A stretch of 20,376 nt of DNA from contig JAOUPE010000009.1 of NCBI GenBank assembly GCA_029880025.1, forward strand, positions 1-20,376. The letters are read 5' to 3'. Shown here piece by piece: positions 1-7,366 of the stretch. The stretch comes from Caldifarciminota bacterium. GTDB taxonomy: Bacteria > Hydrothermota > Tepidihabitantia > Tepidihabitantales > JAOUPE01. The notes under the pieces are model-generated. The model saw nothing but the letters and a program-made list of their open reading frames with translations. It was not told where the DNA came from and did no database searches. Each line of letters begins with the position of its first letter. Positions within the stretch are counted from its first letter, which is position 1. Both the position numbers and the translations under genes were made by a program.

Positions 1-1
1 C

Positions 2-1366
2 TCAATGCTTCCCAAAGAATGGGAAAAGAGATTGATTGATATGAATGTAACTCAACTGAAAGACTCGGATTTGGCATGGGCAGATTATGTTTTTGTCAGT
101 GCAATGGTAATCCAGCGTCAGGGAGTTCGGCAGCTAATCGAGCGCTGCCAAAAGGCAGGGAAAAAGATAGTTGCCGGAGGACCACTCTTCACTTCCGAGC
201 CAGAAAACTTCGATGACATTGATTATCTAGTGCTTAATGAGGGAGAAATAACTTTACCCCAATTCCTCGACGATTTGGCACAAGGTAATCCAAAGCATAT
301 TTACACTTCTACCCAGAGACCGGATTTGAGTAAGACTCCGTTTCCGGCTTGGGAATTGATTGACAAGAAAAAGTACTCAACCATGCCAATCCAATTATCA
401 AGAGGATGTCCTTATGATTGTGAGTTCTGTGATATTGTCACCCTTTTCGGTCATAAGCAAAGAATGAAGAGTAAAGACCGGATAATTGGTGAACTCGATG
501 CCCTTTATCAGACACGCTGGAAAGGTGGTGTTGCTTTAGCCGATGACAATTTCATTAGTAATAAGAGCCGTTTAAAAAAGGAAATACTGCCGGCAATAAT
601 CGAATGGATGCGAAAGCATAAACATCCCTTTGCCTTTTCGGCTGAAGTGTCAATCAATCTGGCGGATGATGAAGAATTGATGCGAATGCTGATTCAGGCT
701 GGATTTGATGTGCTCTTTGTTGGTATCGAGACCCCGAACGAGAAGAGCCTTGCCGAATGCAACAAGATTCCAAACAAAGGTCGTGATTTATTAGCAGCGG
801 CAAAAAAGATGCAGCGTTTTGGTTTCGTAGTGGACGGCGGGTTCATTCTCGGATTTGACAATGATGATGAGTCAATCTTTTTCCGTATCGTGAAGTTCAT
901 TCAGCAGAGCGGTATCGTGACTGCAATGGTCGGGCTTTTGAATGCACCGCGCGGCTCAAAGCTTTACGAACGACTGCGAAACGAGGGTAGACTTTTGACC
1001 GAGAAGGAAATTGTCGGGGATAATACTTCTTTTTCCACTAACTTTATGCCAAAGATGAAAATAGAACCCTTGGTTCAAGGCTACAAAAATGTCTTGGAAC
1101 GGCTCTATTCAGCTAAAGCCTATTATGCACGGGTAGGTGAATTTTTTAAAAATTACAAGCCGCCAAAACGCAAGCCAACCGGATTCCATTTCTATTATAT
1201 TAAAGCTATATTCAAATCATTTCTAACTATCGGAGTATTTAAAGAAGAGCGATACCATTTCTGGCATCTCATGTTCTGGTCGCTATTCCGAAACCCAAGG
1301 GTTTTCCCGTTGGCTTTGCGATTCGCCATCTATCGGCTCCATTTCTCTGATATTGCTGGACTTTAA
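2..1366 (+). CDS. B12-binding domain/radical SAM protein (5' truncated by window edge)
   Basis: The gene encodes a radical SAM enzyme of the class with an N-terminal cobalamin-binding domain and a C-terminal DUF4070-like region. Residues C135, C139 and C142 (counted from the ATG at 5) form the CX3CX2C motif that binds the 4Fe-4S cluster and S-adenosylmethionine; the preceding LSRGC and following LFGHKQR are typical of this group. Residues 1-100 resemble the second half of a B12-binding fold (VAGGPLFTSEP, LVLNEGE). The usual first ~50 residues are missing, and the reading frame is open to the window edge (codon TCA at 2-4), so the ATG at 5 is probably internal. The aromatic and basic C-terminus (FHFYYIKAIF, FWHLMFWSLF) matches the tail of this family. 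Substrate is unknown; relatives modify small molecules or act in hopanoid, cofactor or antibiotic pathways. A weak hairpin (1405-1417) follows the stop. Confidence 0.88.
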   Translation, partial: SMLPKEWEKRLIDMNVTQLKDSDLAWADYVFVSAMVIQRQGVRQLIERCQKAGKKIVAGGPLFTSEPENFDDIDYLVLNEGEITLPQFLDDLAQGNPKHIYTSTQRPDLSKTPFPAWELIDKKKYSTMPIQLSRGCPYDCEFCDIVTLFGHKQRMKSKDRIIGELDALYQTRWKGGVALADDNFISNKSRLKKEILPAIIEWMRKHKHPFAFSAEVSINLADDEELMRMLIQAGFDVLFVGIETPNEKSLAECNKIPNKGRDLLAAAKKMQRFGFVVDGGFILGFDNDDESIFFRIVKFIQQSGIVTAMVGLLNAPRGSKLYERLRNEGRLLTEKEIVGDNTSFSTNFMPKMKIEPLVQGYKNVLERLYSAKAYYARVGEFFKNYKPPKRKPTGFHFYYIKAIFKSFLTIGVFKEERYHFWHLMFWSLFRNPRVFPLALRFAIYRLHFSDIAGL

Positions 1367-1404
1367 AAGCTTTCCTTAACCATATTATTTGCCCGAAAAA
1401 ATTT

Positions 1405-1417
1405 TGCCTAATAGGCA
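1405..1417 (+). terminator. Weak hairpin after the radical SAM gene
   Basis: TGCCT-AAT-AGGCA forms a 5-bp stem with a 3-nt loop 38 bases after the stop codon. It is flanked by ATTTT and ATAAAAT, which can lengthen the stem with A-T pairs. There is no clean T-run, so it is only a possible terminator. Confidence 0.25.
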
Positions 1418-1472
1418 TATAAAATTGGAGATAAAATTTCTTCTATCTTTTTGATTTTGGATATTTCTATTC

Positions 1473-1540
1473 GGGGTTACCTATGGGGTCACTTAGGGAA
1501 TTGCCTGGGGAGTTGCTTACTAGGTTACCCCTAAACTAAA
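1473..1540 (+). repeat. 12-bp-period degenerate tandem array (array A)
   Basis: Five units are exactly in phase: the core YTRC falls at 1477, 1489, 1501, 1513 and 1525. A typical unit reads GGGGTTACTTAG or GGAGTTGCTTAC. The array is GC-rich within an AT-rich spacer and ends in GGTTACCCCTAAACTAAACC. A leader, TTGCCCGAAAAAATTTTGCC (1389-1408), and CTTTTTGATTTT (1447-1458) precede it; both are echoed in front of array C (7267-7366). No start codon with a ribosome site reads through it, so it appears non-coding. I do not recognise the family. Confidence 0.6.
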
Positions 1541-1565
1541 CCGATTTTGGGATGGGGACGATAAT

Positions 1566-1992
1566 TTATTCCAATATCAAGGGGAGTATACGAAACTGGT
1601 GTTTGACATTATTAGAATCGGTTAAAAGCGGCTTCTCAAAAACAAATTTGACGCAAGTGACGAGTTTATTGTCCATTATTATTACGCCGTAGGAAATATT
1701 GGACCAAGATTTAGATTTTTTCTCACTATGCGCATATGTGGCGATATCAATCCAGGCAATTCCGAAAGCATGAGCATCTTTCATCCTAAGTGCCACAGCA
1801 AGAAAATGAGGATATTCAAACTGGTAACCATAAGGTATAAGTAGCTTAGAATTTATTAAAATGAACGAGACCCGCCGCTTTCCACTAAATTGTATTAATA
1901 TCATTTGCTAATCCAATAAATACTAAGTCCATTCCTAACGGCTTAGCACCGGCACAGGTTTTAAGCAAGAAAGTAAAAAGAAAAATTGACAT
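1566..1992 (-). pseudogene. Small hypothetical ORF, apparently frameshifted
   Basis: Two overlapping minus-strand frames read like one protein. The first runs from ATG 1992 to TAG 1885 (35 aa, beginning MSIFLFTFLLKTCAGAKPLG, a hydrophobic start like a signal peptide). The second runs from ATG 1904 to 1566 (112 aa, with HFLAVALRMKDAHAFGIAWI and IMDNKLVTCVKFVFEKPL). The second has an in-frame TAG just before its ATG and no Shine-Dalgarno site, so it is unlikely to start there. A single-base shift within 1887-1904 would join them into a protein of about 140 aa. It could be a decayed gene, an assembly error, or two chance ORFs. No family is recognised. It sits downstream of and on the same strand as the EF-G-like gene, 81 bases after its stop. 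Confidence 0.35.
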
Positions 1993-2040
1993 TTCTTATT
2001 TAGCTTTTTAATATATGATGTTTAATGTGGAATGCTTTTT

Positions 2041-2055
2041 GGTCAAATCTTGACC
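2041..2055. other. 15-bp palindrome GGTCAA-atc-TTGACC
   Basis: A perfect 6-bp inverted repeat with a 3-nt loop lies 19 bases past the EF-G-like stop codon. On the minus strand it is followed by A's rather than T's, so it is a poor intrinsic terminator for that gene. It could be a small operator or a processed 3' end. Evidence is structural only. Confidence 0.25.
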
Positions 2056-2073
2056 ATGACAAATGCGGATATA

Positions 2074-4152
2074 TTAAGCCTTCTCTTTTTCCCGCTTGGA
2101 TTCTTCGATAATCTTAGCCGCTATTTCTCGAGGCACTTCTTCGTAATGAGAGAATTTCATTGAGAAGTAGCCACGTCCTTGGGTCATTGACCGCAAGGTG
2201 GTGGAATATTTATACATCTCAGCTTGCGGAACCTGTGCCTTGATTACCTGCAGGGTGCCTTCGGTTTCTACCCCCATAATCCTGCCGCGTCGGGCATTCA
2301 GGTCACCAATCGCATCGCCCATATACTGGTCAGGAACCCTTACCTCCACAATCATTATCGGCTCTAATAACACCAGCCCGGCTCTTTCACCAGCCGCCTT
2401 GAACGCTAACTGACCGGCAATCTTGAAGGCAATATCTGAAGAATCGACTTCATGATAAGAGCCATCATAAATGGTTGCTTGCAAATCAACCACCGGATAA
2501 CCAGCAAGCACGCCTTGAGACATAGTTTCTAAAACACCTTTTTCGACCGAGGGCAAATATTTGGATGGCACCGCACCAGCATAAATTTCATCGATAAACT
2601 CGAAACCAGAACCGCGTTCTTTTGGTTCAAGCCTTAGCCAGACATCACCGTATTGACCTCGTCCACCTGACTGCTTCTTATATTTACCCTGAGCTTCGGC
2701 TTTACGCATAATCGTCTCTCGATAAGGAATTCTGGGTTTAACTAAATCAACCGTAACATCGAATTTTCGTTTTAACCGCCCGACAATCACATCTAAGTGC
2801 AATTCACCTAAACCAGAAATATGCTGTTGTTTTAATTCATGTTCATACTTGTAGGAAAAGGTTGGGTCTTCCTCATGCAGCCTTGCCAGACCATTGGATA
2901 CTTTTTCTTCGTCACCTTTTGATTTAGGCATAATCGCGACCGAAATCGAAGGTTCAGGGAATTTAATCGGTTCGACCACGAACGGCTCTTGAGTCCTCGA
3001 TAACGTGTGTGAGGTGCGGGTCAGCTTCAGTTTCACCAATGCGCCAATTTCACCAGTCCTTAGTTTATTGGTTTCGGTTCGTTCTTTACCTTTCACATAA
3101 TAAATCTGGTTAATCTTCTCTTCTTTCTCAGCATTTGAATTCAAAAGCACCATCCCGGATTCGATTGTTCCAGACAAGACCTTTATGTAATTCAAATCGC
3201 CAATATGAGGTTCGGAAACGGTCTTGAATACAAAACCGATTGGTGGACCCTTCGGGTCTTTCTTTTTGGTAATTACTTCCTCGCTACGTGGCTTAGTACC
3301 TTTAATCTCGCCAATTTCAATACTGGCGGGCATTGACTCAACGATAAAGTCTAATAGCAGTTTGACTCCGATATTATCATAGCCATCACCACAAAGCACC
3401 GGAAACAACTTACCTTCTTTTGCTCCTTGTTTAATGGCAGCTGCCAGTTCCTGGGAGGTAATTTCACCGCCTTCCAGAAATTTGTTCATTATCGCTTCGC
3501 TCACGTCGGCGCAGGCTTCGATTAATTTGTCACGGTACTGGCTAATCTTATCTTTAAGCTCGTCCGGAATCGGAATTTCTTTGACTGTGTCTTCTTTATC
3601 TTTATAAGCTTTATTATAAACTAAATTAACAATACCCTCAAAACTTACTTGTTTGCCGACGGGCAAAAATATCGGGCAGATTTTGCTGCCAAATTTTTTA
3701 ATCACTTCATCCAATACCTTATAAAAATCGCTGTGTTCTTTTCTAAGTTTGTTGATGAAAATTAATCTGGGAAGTTCATATTGATTAATAAGTTTCCAGA
3801 TAATCTCGGTGCCGACTTCGATGCCGGAAATCGCATCAATCACAACGATTGCGTTATCGGCGGCTCTTAAACCAGAATAGACTTCACCAATAAAATCGGC
3901 ATAACCCGGTGTGTCAATGATATTTATTAAATTGTCCTTATACTCACCATAACCTAAGGCTAAATTGATACTGATTTTTCGGTTAATTTCGTCTTCGTCA
4001 TAATTTAAAAGAGCATTACCTTCATCGACTCGACCAAGACGGGTGTTCTGTTTCAAATTGTAAAGTATTGCTTCACTGATAGTTGTCTTACCACAACCAC
4101 CATGCCCGAAAAAGCCGATATTTTTAATATGGTCAGAACTATACTCTTTCAC
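2074..4152 (-). CDS. Elongation factor G-like GTPase (EF-G-2 type)
   Basis: This 692-aa, five-domain translational GTPase has full EF-G length. The P-loop GHGGCGKTT (16-24) and DTPGY (80-84) mark it as the EF-G-2/EF-G-like paralogue rather than canonical FusA, which has AHIDAGKTT and DTPGH. Y84 therefore replaces the usual catalytic His. The G4 motif reads N134-K135-L136-R137 in place of NKxD, a loss of the Asp that reads guanine. Domain III-IV hallmarks are intact (GLGELHLDVIVGRL, KKQSGGRGQYGDVW, DGSYHEVDSS with H567), as is the domain V end (GYFSMKFSHYEEVP). The start is GTG, chosen because AGGAGG lies 5 bases upstream. The canonical role is ribosomal translocation; the role of this paralogue is less certain. 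The 5' spacer holds dispersed-repeat-like sequence and a weak promoter. It is probably monocistronic. Confidence 0.93.
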   Translation of the reverse strand: MKEYSSDHIKNIGFFGHGGCGKTTISEAILYNLKQNTRLGRVDEGNALLNYDEDEINRKISINLALGYGEYKDNLINIIDTPGYADFIGEVYSGLRAADNAIVVIDAISGIEVGTEIIWKLINQYELPRLIFINKLRKEHSDFYKVLDEVIKKFGSKICPIFLPVGKQVSFEGIVNLVYNKAYKDKEDTVKEIPIPDELKDKISQYRDKLIEACADVSEAIMNKFLEGGEITSQELAAAIKQGAKEGKLFPVLCGDGYDNIGVKLLLDFIVESMPASIEIGEIKGTKPRSEEVITKKKDPKGPPIGFVFKTVSEPHIGDLNYIKVLSGTIESGMVLLNSNAEKEEKINQIYYVKGKERTETNKLRTGEIGALVKLKLTRTSHTLSRTQEPFVVEPIKFPEPSISVAIMPKSKGDEEKVSNGLARLHEEDPTFSYKYEHELKQQHISGLGELHLDVIVGRLKRKFDVTVDLVKPRIPYRETIMRKAEAQGKYKKQSGGRGQYGDVWLRLEPKERGSGFEFIDEIYAGAVPSKYLPSVEKGVLETMSQGVLAGYPVVDLQATIYDGSYHEVDSSDIAFKIAGQLAFKAAGERAGLVLLEPIMIVEVRVPDQYMGDAIGDLNARRGRIMGVETEGTLQVIKAQVPQAEMYKYSTTLRSMTQGRGYFSMKFSHYEEVPREIAAKIIEESKREKEKA

Positions 4153-4156
4153 GCTA

Positions 4157-4163
4157 TCCTCCT
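4157..4163 (-). promoter_or_regulatory. Shine-Dalgarno site deciding the GTG start of the EF-G-like gene
   Basis: On the minus strand AGGAGGA lies with a 5-nt gap (counted from AGGAGG) before GTG at 4152. This supports the non-ATG start and the MKEYSSDH N-terminus. Confidence 0.75.
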
Positions 4164-4263
4164 AAAATTAATTCTGCAGATGAGCACAGATTTCATCACA
4201 GAGGGGCACAGATTATCTGAGCTGAACTGTGTATTTTTATCGGTGCTAATCTGTGATAAATGA

Positions 4264-4291
4264 AGCATAATCAATTTTTAGTCAAAGTCAA
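4264..4291 (-). promoter_or_regulatory. Weak promoter candidate for the EF-G-like gene
   Basis: On the minus strand TTGACT (4291-4286) is followed after 16 bases by TATGCT (4269-4264). The -10 element is poor. A second TTGACT overlaps at 4285-4280. It would give a 5' leader of about 105 nt crossing the CACAGATT repeats. Confidence 0.3.
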
Positions 4292-4414
4292 GACCGAATG
4301 GTTCGCCAGTAACCTGTATTTTGATAAAGGCAGGAGGTAGGTAGAGTTAATTGCTTCCGCTTGAAATTTTAATCGTCAGAATTCGTATCTTCGTCGTCAC
4401 TATCAATAAGTTCA

Positions 4415-4442
4415 TTGACAAATATAATCTTTTATTCATAAT
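4415..4442 (+). promoter_or_regulatory. Sigma70-like promoter of the YVTN/SBBP gene pair
   Basis: TTGACA (4415-4420) is followed after 16 bases by CATAAT (4437-4442). The expected transcript start is near 4449, about 55 nt before the preferred ATG at 4506. Confidence 0.5.
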
Positions 4443-4505
4443 GAATTGGGTTATTTTAGAGGGACCTCTAATTAAGTTTTTATGAAAGGTCCGAAAGAAG
4501 GCATA

Positions 4506-5222
4506 ATGCAAAGAGTTAATCTAATTCTGGGCTTAGCCATAATTTGCCTGATTTTCAGTATCGGGCAAAGCCAATGGCTGGAAACGACAATTACAGTAGG
4601 ATCTTTTCCTCATGCCTTAGTCTACAATCCGACCAACAACAAGGTCTATTGCGCTAATGAGGCTAGCGATGATGTAACGGTGATTGATGGGGTAAACAAT
4701 TCGGTGATTACAACCGTTACAGTAGGAAGTGCACCGCTTACCTTAGTTTATAATCCGACCAACAACAAGATCTATTGCGCCAATGGGTATAGCGATAATG
4801 TGACGATAATTGATGGTGCAACCGACACCGTGATTACTACGATCACAGTAGGAGATTATCCTTGGGCATTTGCCTATAATCCACAACAGAATCGGGTTTA
4901 TGTAGCAAATTATGACTCTTCGAGTATATCAGTAATTAGGGATGTGACGGGAATAGAAGAACGCACTGCGCTTGAAGCTGAACGCTTAATGCCAGAAATA
5001 TATCCGAATCCGGCGAAAGGCGTGATGCGTGTCCGTGTTCCGTTGTCCGTGAAAGAAATTAAAATCTTTGATATTTCAGGGAAATTGGTAAAAGAGATTG
5101 CCACGCCTTCGGCTCGCAATGACAATTCCCTTAGGGTTTCACTTTATGGAATTAAGAATGGAATTTATTTTGTGAAAATAAATAATAGTAATCAAGTCAC
5201 AAAAATCATTGTGACGAAATAA
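4506..5222 (+). CDS. Secreted YVTN-repeat beta-propeller protein with T9SS-type C-terminal domain
   Basis: This is a predicted exported protein of 238 aa. MQRVNLILGLAIICLIFSIG is a clear signal peptide. About 3.5 YVTN-type blades follow, each ~42 aa: ITVGSFPHALVYNPTNNKVY, then VTVGSAPLTLVYNPTNNKIY, then ITVGDYPWAFAYNPQQNRVY. The last ~70 residues form a sorting-type tail (IYPNPAKGV, IKIFDISGKLV, GIYFVKI, ending KIIVTK). The ATG at 4506 is preferred over the upstream in-frame ATG at 4482 because GAAAGAAGG lies 4 bases before it and because it places the signal peptide at the N-terminus. Seven or so blades would normally close a propeller, so this protein is short for its family and may be a contraction product or assemble as a multimer. 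It is followed after 9 bases by the SBBP gene, suggesting one transcript. Confidence 0.82.
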   Translation: MQRVNLILGLAIICLIFSIGQSQWLETTITVGSFPHALVYNPTNNKVYCANEASDDVTVIDGVNNSVITTVTVGSAPLTLVYNPTNNKIYCANGYSDNVTIIDGATDTVITTITVGDYPWAFAYNPQQNRVYVANYDSSSISVIRDVTGIEERTALEAERLMPEIYPNPAKGVMRVRVPLSVKEIKIFDISGKLVKEIATPSARNDNSLRVSLYGIKNGIYFVKINNSNQVTKIIVTK

Positions 5223-5251
5223 AGAGGATGTATGACGATTCAAAGATATAA

Positions 5252-7024
5252 AGATTTGAAGATTGGAAGATTGCTCTCTACTCGTTTCTCCCTGCTTTCT
5301 TAAATGCACAGGTCGACACAGCCTGGGTTAGAAGATATAATGGACCTGGAAATAGTAATGATTGGGCTTATTCTCTTGCGATAGATGGGCAGGGCAATGT
5401 GTATGTGACAGGAGGAAGTCGTGGTTCTGGCACATCCGTTGACTATGCGACAATCAAGTATAATGCCAATGGTGATACACAGTGGGTCAGAAGATATAAT
5501 GGACCAGGAAATAGTTATGATTATGCTTATGCTCTTGCAGTAGATGGACAGGGCAATGTTTATGTGACCGGTTATAGTATTGGTTCAGCTACTTCTAGGG
5601 ACTATGCGACAATCGAGTATAATTCGGCTGGTGTCGAGCAATGGGTCGCAAGATATAATGGACCAGGAAATACTGATGATGAGGCTTATTCTCTTGCGGT
5701 AGACGGTCAGGGCAATGTGTATGTGACAGGTTATAGTACTGGCTCAGGCACTTATTATGACTATGCGACAATTAAGTATAATTCAGCCGGTGTTCAAGAG
5801 TGGGTTCAAAGATATAATGGATCGGGAAATGGTTTTGATGAGGCTTATGCTCTTGTGGTAGATGGACAAGGCAATGTGTATGTGACCGGTGGAAGTACTG
5901 GTTCAGCCACTTCTTTTGACTATGCGACAATTAAGTATAATTCTCAAGGTGCCGAGAAGTGGGTTCAAAGATATAATGGACCAGGAAATTATTGGGATGA
6001 AGCTTATGCTCTTGCGGTAGATGGACAAGACAATGTGTATGTGACCGGTTATAGTGTCGGTTCAGGCACTTATGAGGACTATGCGACAATCAAGTATAAT
6101 TCAGAAGGTGTCGAGCAGTGGGTTCAAAGGTATAATGGACCAGGAAATAGTGATGATTATGCAAAAGCGATTGCGGTAGATGGACAGGGTAATGTGTATG
6201 TGACAGGTTATAGTACTGGTTCAGGCACTTATGAGGACTATGCAACGATTAAATACAATTCTCTTGGTCAGGAACAATGGGTCGCAAGATATAATGGACC
6301 AGGAAACGATTGGGATGAAGCTTATTCTCTTGCGGTAGATGGACAAGGCAATGTGTATGTGACCGGTTATAGAACTGGCTCAGGCACTTATTATGACTAT
6401 GCGACAATTAAGTATAATTCGGCTGGTGTCGAGCAGTGGGTTCAAAGATATAATGGATCAGGAAATTATTGGGATGAAGCTTATTCTCTTGCGGTAGATG
6501 GACAAGGCAATGTGTATGTGACCGGTTATAGAACTGGCTCAGGCACTTATTATGACTATGCGACAATTAAGTATAATTCGGCTGGTGTCGAGCAATGGTT
6601 CGCAAGATATAATGGATCAGGAAATTATTGGGATGAAGCTTATGCTCTTGCAGTAGATGAACAGGGCAATGTCTATGTGACAGGTTATAGTGGTGGTTTA
6701 GGTACTGGTAATGATTACGCAACAATCAAATATGTGCAGACACAAGGAGTGGAAGAAGAGATTGCTTCGCTACAGCTTGTAAAGACTAGTGGAGTGGAAA
6801 TGTATCCCAATCCAGCGAAGTCCGTGATTGGTGTCCGTTGTCCGTTTTTCGAAAAAACCATTAAGATTTTCGATGTGTCGGGAAAAATGATTAAAATAGT
6901 GGATAATGTCACAAGTGCACAAGAGCACAAGCAAGAAATAAAAATTTCTTTGAAAGGAATAAATCCCGGAATCTATTTCTTGAAACTCGGCAAAGAAACG
7001 AAAAAGTTCATTGTTACAAAATAG
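5252..7024 (+). CDS. Secreted SBBP-repeat protein with T9SS-type C-terminal domain; 5' end broken
   Basis: The open frame encodes NAQVDTAWVRRYNG, nine SBBP repeats of exactly 53 aa (core WVQRYNGPGN, AYALAVDGQGNVYVTG, DYATIKYNS) and an ~80-aa sorting tail (MYPNPAKSV, IKIFDVSGKM, NPGIYFLKL, KKFIVTK). NAQVDTAWVRRYNG matches the mature N-terminus of the 17011-20307 protein (AQVDTAWVRRYNG), so translation must begin upstream of the first convenient codon, GTG 5399, which lies inside repeat 1. Upstream in this frame is TAA at 5249, and no ATG, GTG or TTG follows it before the repeats. A well-placed ATG at 5232 (GAGG 4 bases before) starts in another frame and stops at 5301. A one-base shift between 5250 and 5300 would restore a signal peptide. 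The gene is thus either a recent pseudogene, a recoding case or a sequence error. It is the second gene of a likely two-gene operon. Confidence 0.8.
   Translation, partial: RFEDWKIALYSFLPAFLNAQVDTAWVRRYNGPGNSNDWAYSLAIDGQGNVYVTGGSRGSGTSVDYATIKYNANGDTQWVRRYNGPGNSYDYAYALAVDGQGNVYVTGYSIGSATSRDYATIEYNSAGVEQWVARYNGPGNTDDEAYSLAVDGQGNVYVTGYSTGSGTYYDYATIKYNSAGVQEWVQRYNGSGNGFDEAYALVVDGQGNVYVTGGSTGSATSFDYATIKYNSQGAEKWVQRYNGPGNYWDEAYALAVDGQDNVYVTGYSVGSGTYEDYATIKYNSEGVEQWVQRYNGPGNSDDYAKAIAVDGQGNVYVTGYSTGSGTYEDYATIKYNSLGQEQWVARYNGPGNDWDEAYSLAVDGQGNVYVTGYRTGSGTYYDYATIKYNSAGVEQWVQRYNGSGNYWDEAYSLAVDGQGNVYVTGYRTGSGTYYDYATIKYNSAGVEQWFARYNGSGNYWDEAYALAVDEQGNVYVTGYSGGLGTGNDYATIKYVQTQGVEEEIASLQLVKTSGVEMYPNPAKSVIGVRCPFFEKTIKIFDVSGKMIKIVDNVTSAQEHKQEIKISLKGINPGIYFLKLGKETKKFIVTK
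5324..6748 (+). repeat. Nine tandem 159-bp SBBP coding repeats
   Basis: Units start with the TGG codon at 5324, 5483, 5642, 5801, 5960, 6119, 6278, 6437 and 6596; each of the first eight is exactly 159 bp. Units 7 and 8 are almost identical over their last ~120 bases, and the early parts of units 8 and 9 also match closely. This points to recent duplication or gene conversion. Each unit is one propeller-type module in the encoded protein. Confidence 0.9.
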
Positions 7025-7065
7025 AATGAAGTAACCCTAAATTAGAATTAACACCCTCACCTTAC

Positions 7066-7091
7066 CTCTCCCATCAAGAGAGAGATTTTTT
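7066..7091 (+). terminator. Probable intrinsic terminator of the two-gene propeller operon
   Basis: CTCTC, seven bases, GAGAG, then AGATTTTTT. The stem is short (5 bp) but is followed by a T-run and lies 42 bases after the SBBP stop codon. Confidence 0.45.
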
Positions 7092-7100
7092 GATATGAGG

Positions 7101-7184
7101 CGGTCTAGGAGGTTGCTCCCCAGGTTACTTAGGGGGCTACCCCCGAAGCAACTCCCCAGCTTGCTCCCGAAGCCGCTTCCCAAT
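7101..7184 (+). repeat. 12-bp-period degenerate tandem array (array B)
   Basis: Six units are exactly in phase: YTRC-type cores fall at 7113, 7125, 7137, 7149, 7161 and 7173. Units read like GAGGTTGCTCCC, CAGGTTACTTAG and GAAGCAACTCCC. The consensus matches arrays A and C. On the minus strand a 64-aa ORF across it reads as L/F-G-S-x tetrapeptides, which is the 12-bp period translated, not evidence of a gene. Confidence 0.6.
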
Positions 7185-7266
7185 ACTGGAAAAAATAAAA
7201 AATTGCGTGCTTGACCGAAAATTTTAGCCACAAAACATAGCTTTTGATTTTAAGATGTTGATATGT

Positions 7267-7366
7267 GTCTGCCTCCCTGTCTGTTCCCGAGTCTGCCCCC
7301 CTGTCTGCCCCCCTGTCTGCTTCCGAGTCTACCTCCGAGTCTACTTAGGAGACCACCCCCTGGATG
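7267..7366 (+). repeat. 12-bp-period tandem array (array C)
   Basis: Eight units are in phase at 7267, 7279, 7291, 7303, 7315, 7327, 7339 and 7351. Each begins GTCT, decaying to GACC in the last. Typical units are GTCTGCCCCCCT and GTCTACCTCCGA. The array ends in GGTACCCTCAACTAAGGC, similar to the end of array A. A leader, TTGACCGAAAATTTTAGCC (7211-7229), and CTTTTGATTTT (7241-7251) precede it, mirroring array A. Confidence 0.7.

Larger units (their letters stand above)
4153..4505. other. 353-bp divergent intergenic region
   Basis: This spacer separates the divergent EF-G-like and YVTN genes. Bases 4180-4260 hold several copies of CACAGATT/AATCTGTG in both orientations, a low-complexity sequence type that recurs between genes in many environmental genomes. 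The right half carries a good plus-strand promoter (4415-4442). The left half carries a weak minus-strand promoter candidate (4264-4291). I see no gene or structured RNA. Confidence 0.5.

Noticed and set aside
2041..2055. Palindrome as an intrinsic terminator for the EF-G-like gene
   Set aside because: On the minus strand it is followed by A's, not T's.
4482..4505. Upstream ATG adding eight residues to the YVTN protein
   Set aside because: No suitably spaced ribosome site, and the extension MKGPKEGI would precede a complete signal peptide.
5324..6748. CRISPR-like appearance of regular repeats
   Set aside because: Units are 159 bp, contiguous, without spacers, and code for SBBP modules in a single frame.
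7037..7231. 64-aa minus-strand ORF with L/F-G-S-x tetrapeptide pattern
   Set aside because: The tetrapeptide period is the 12-bp DNA period of array B read in frame; no ribosome site and no protein-like flanks.
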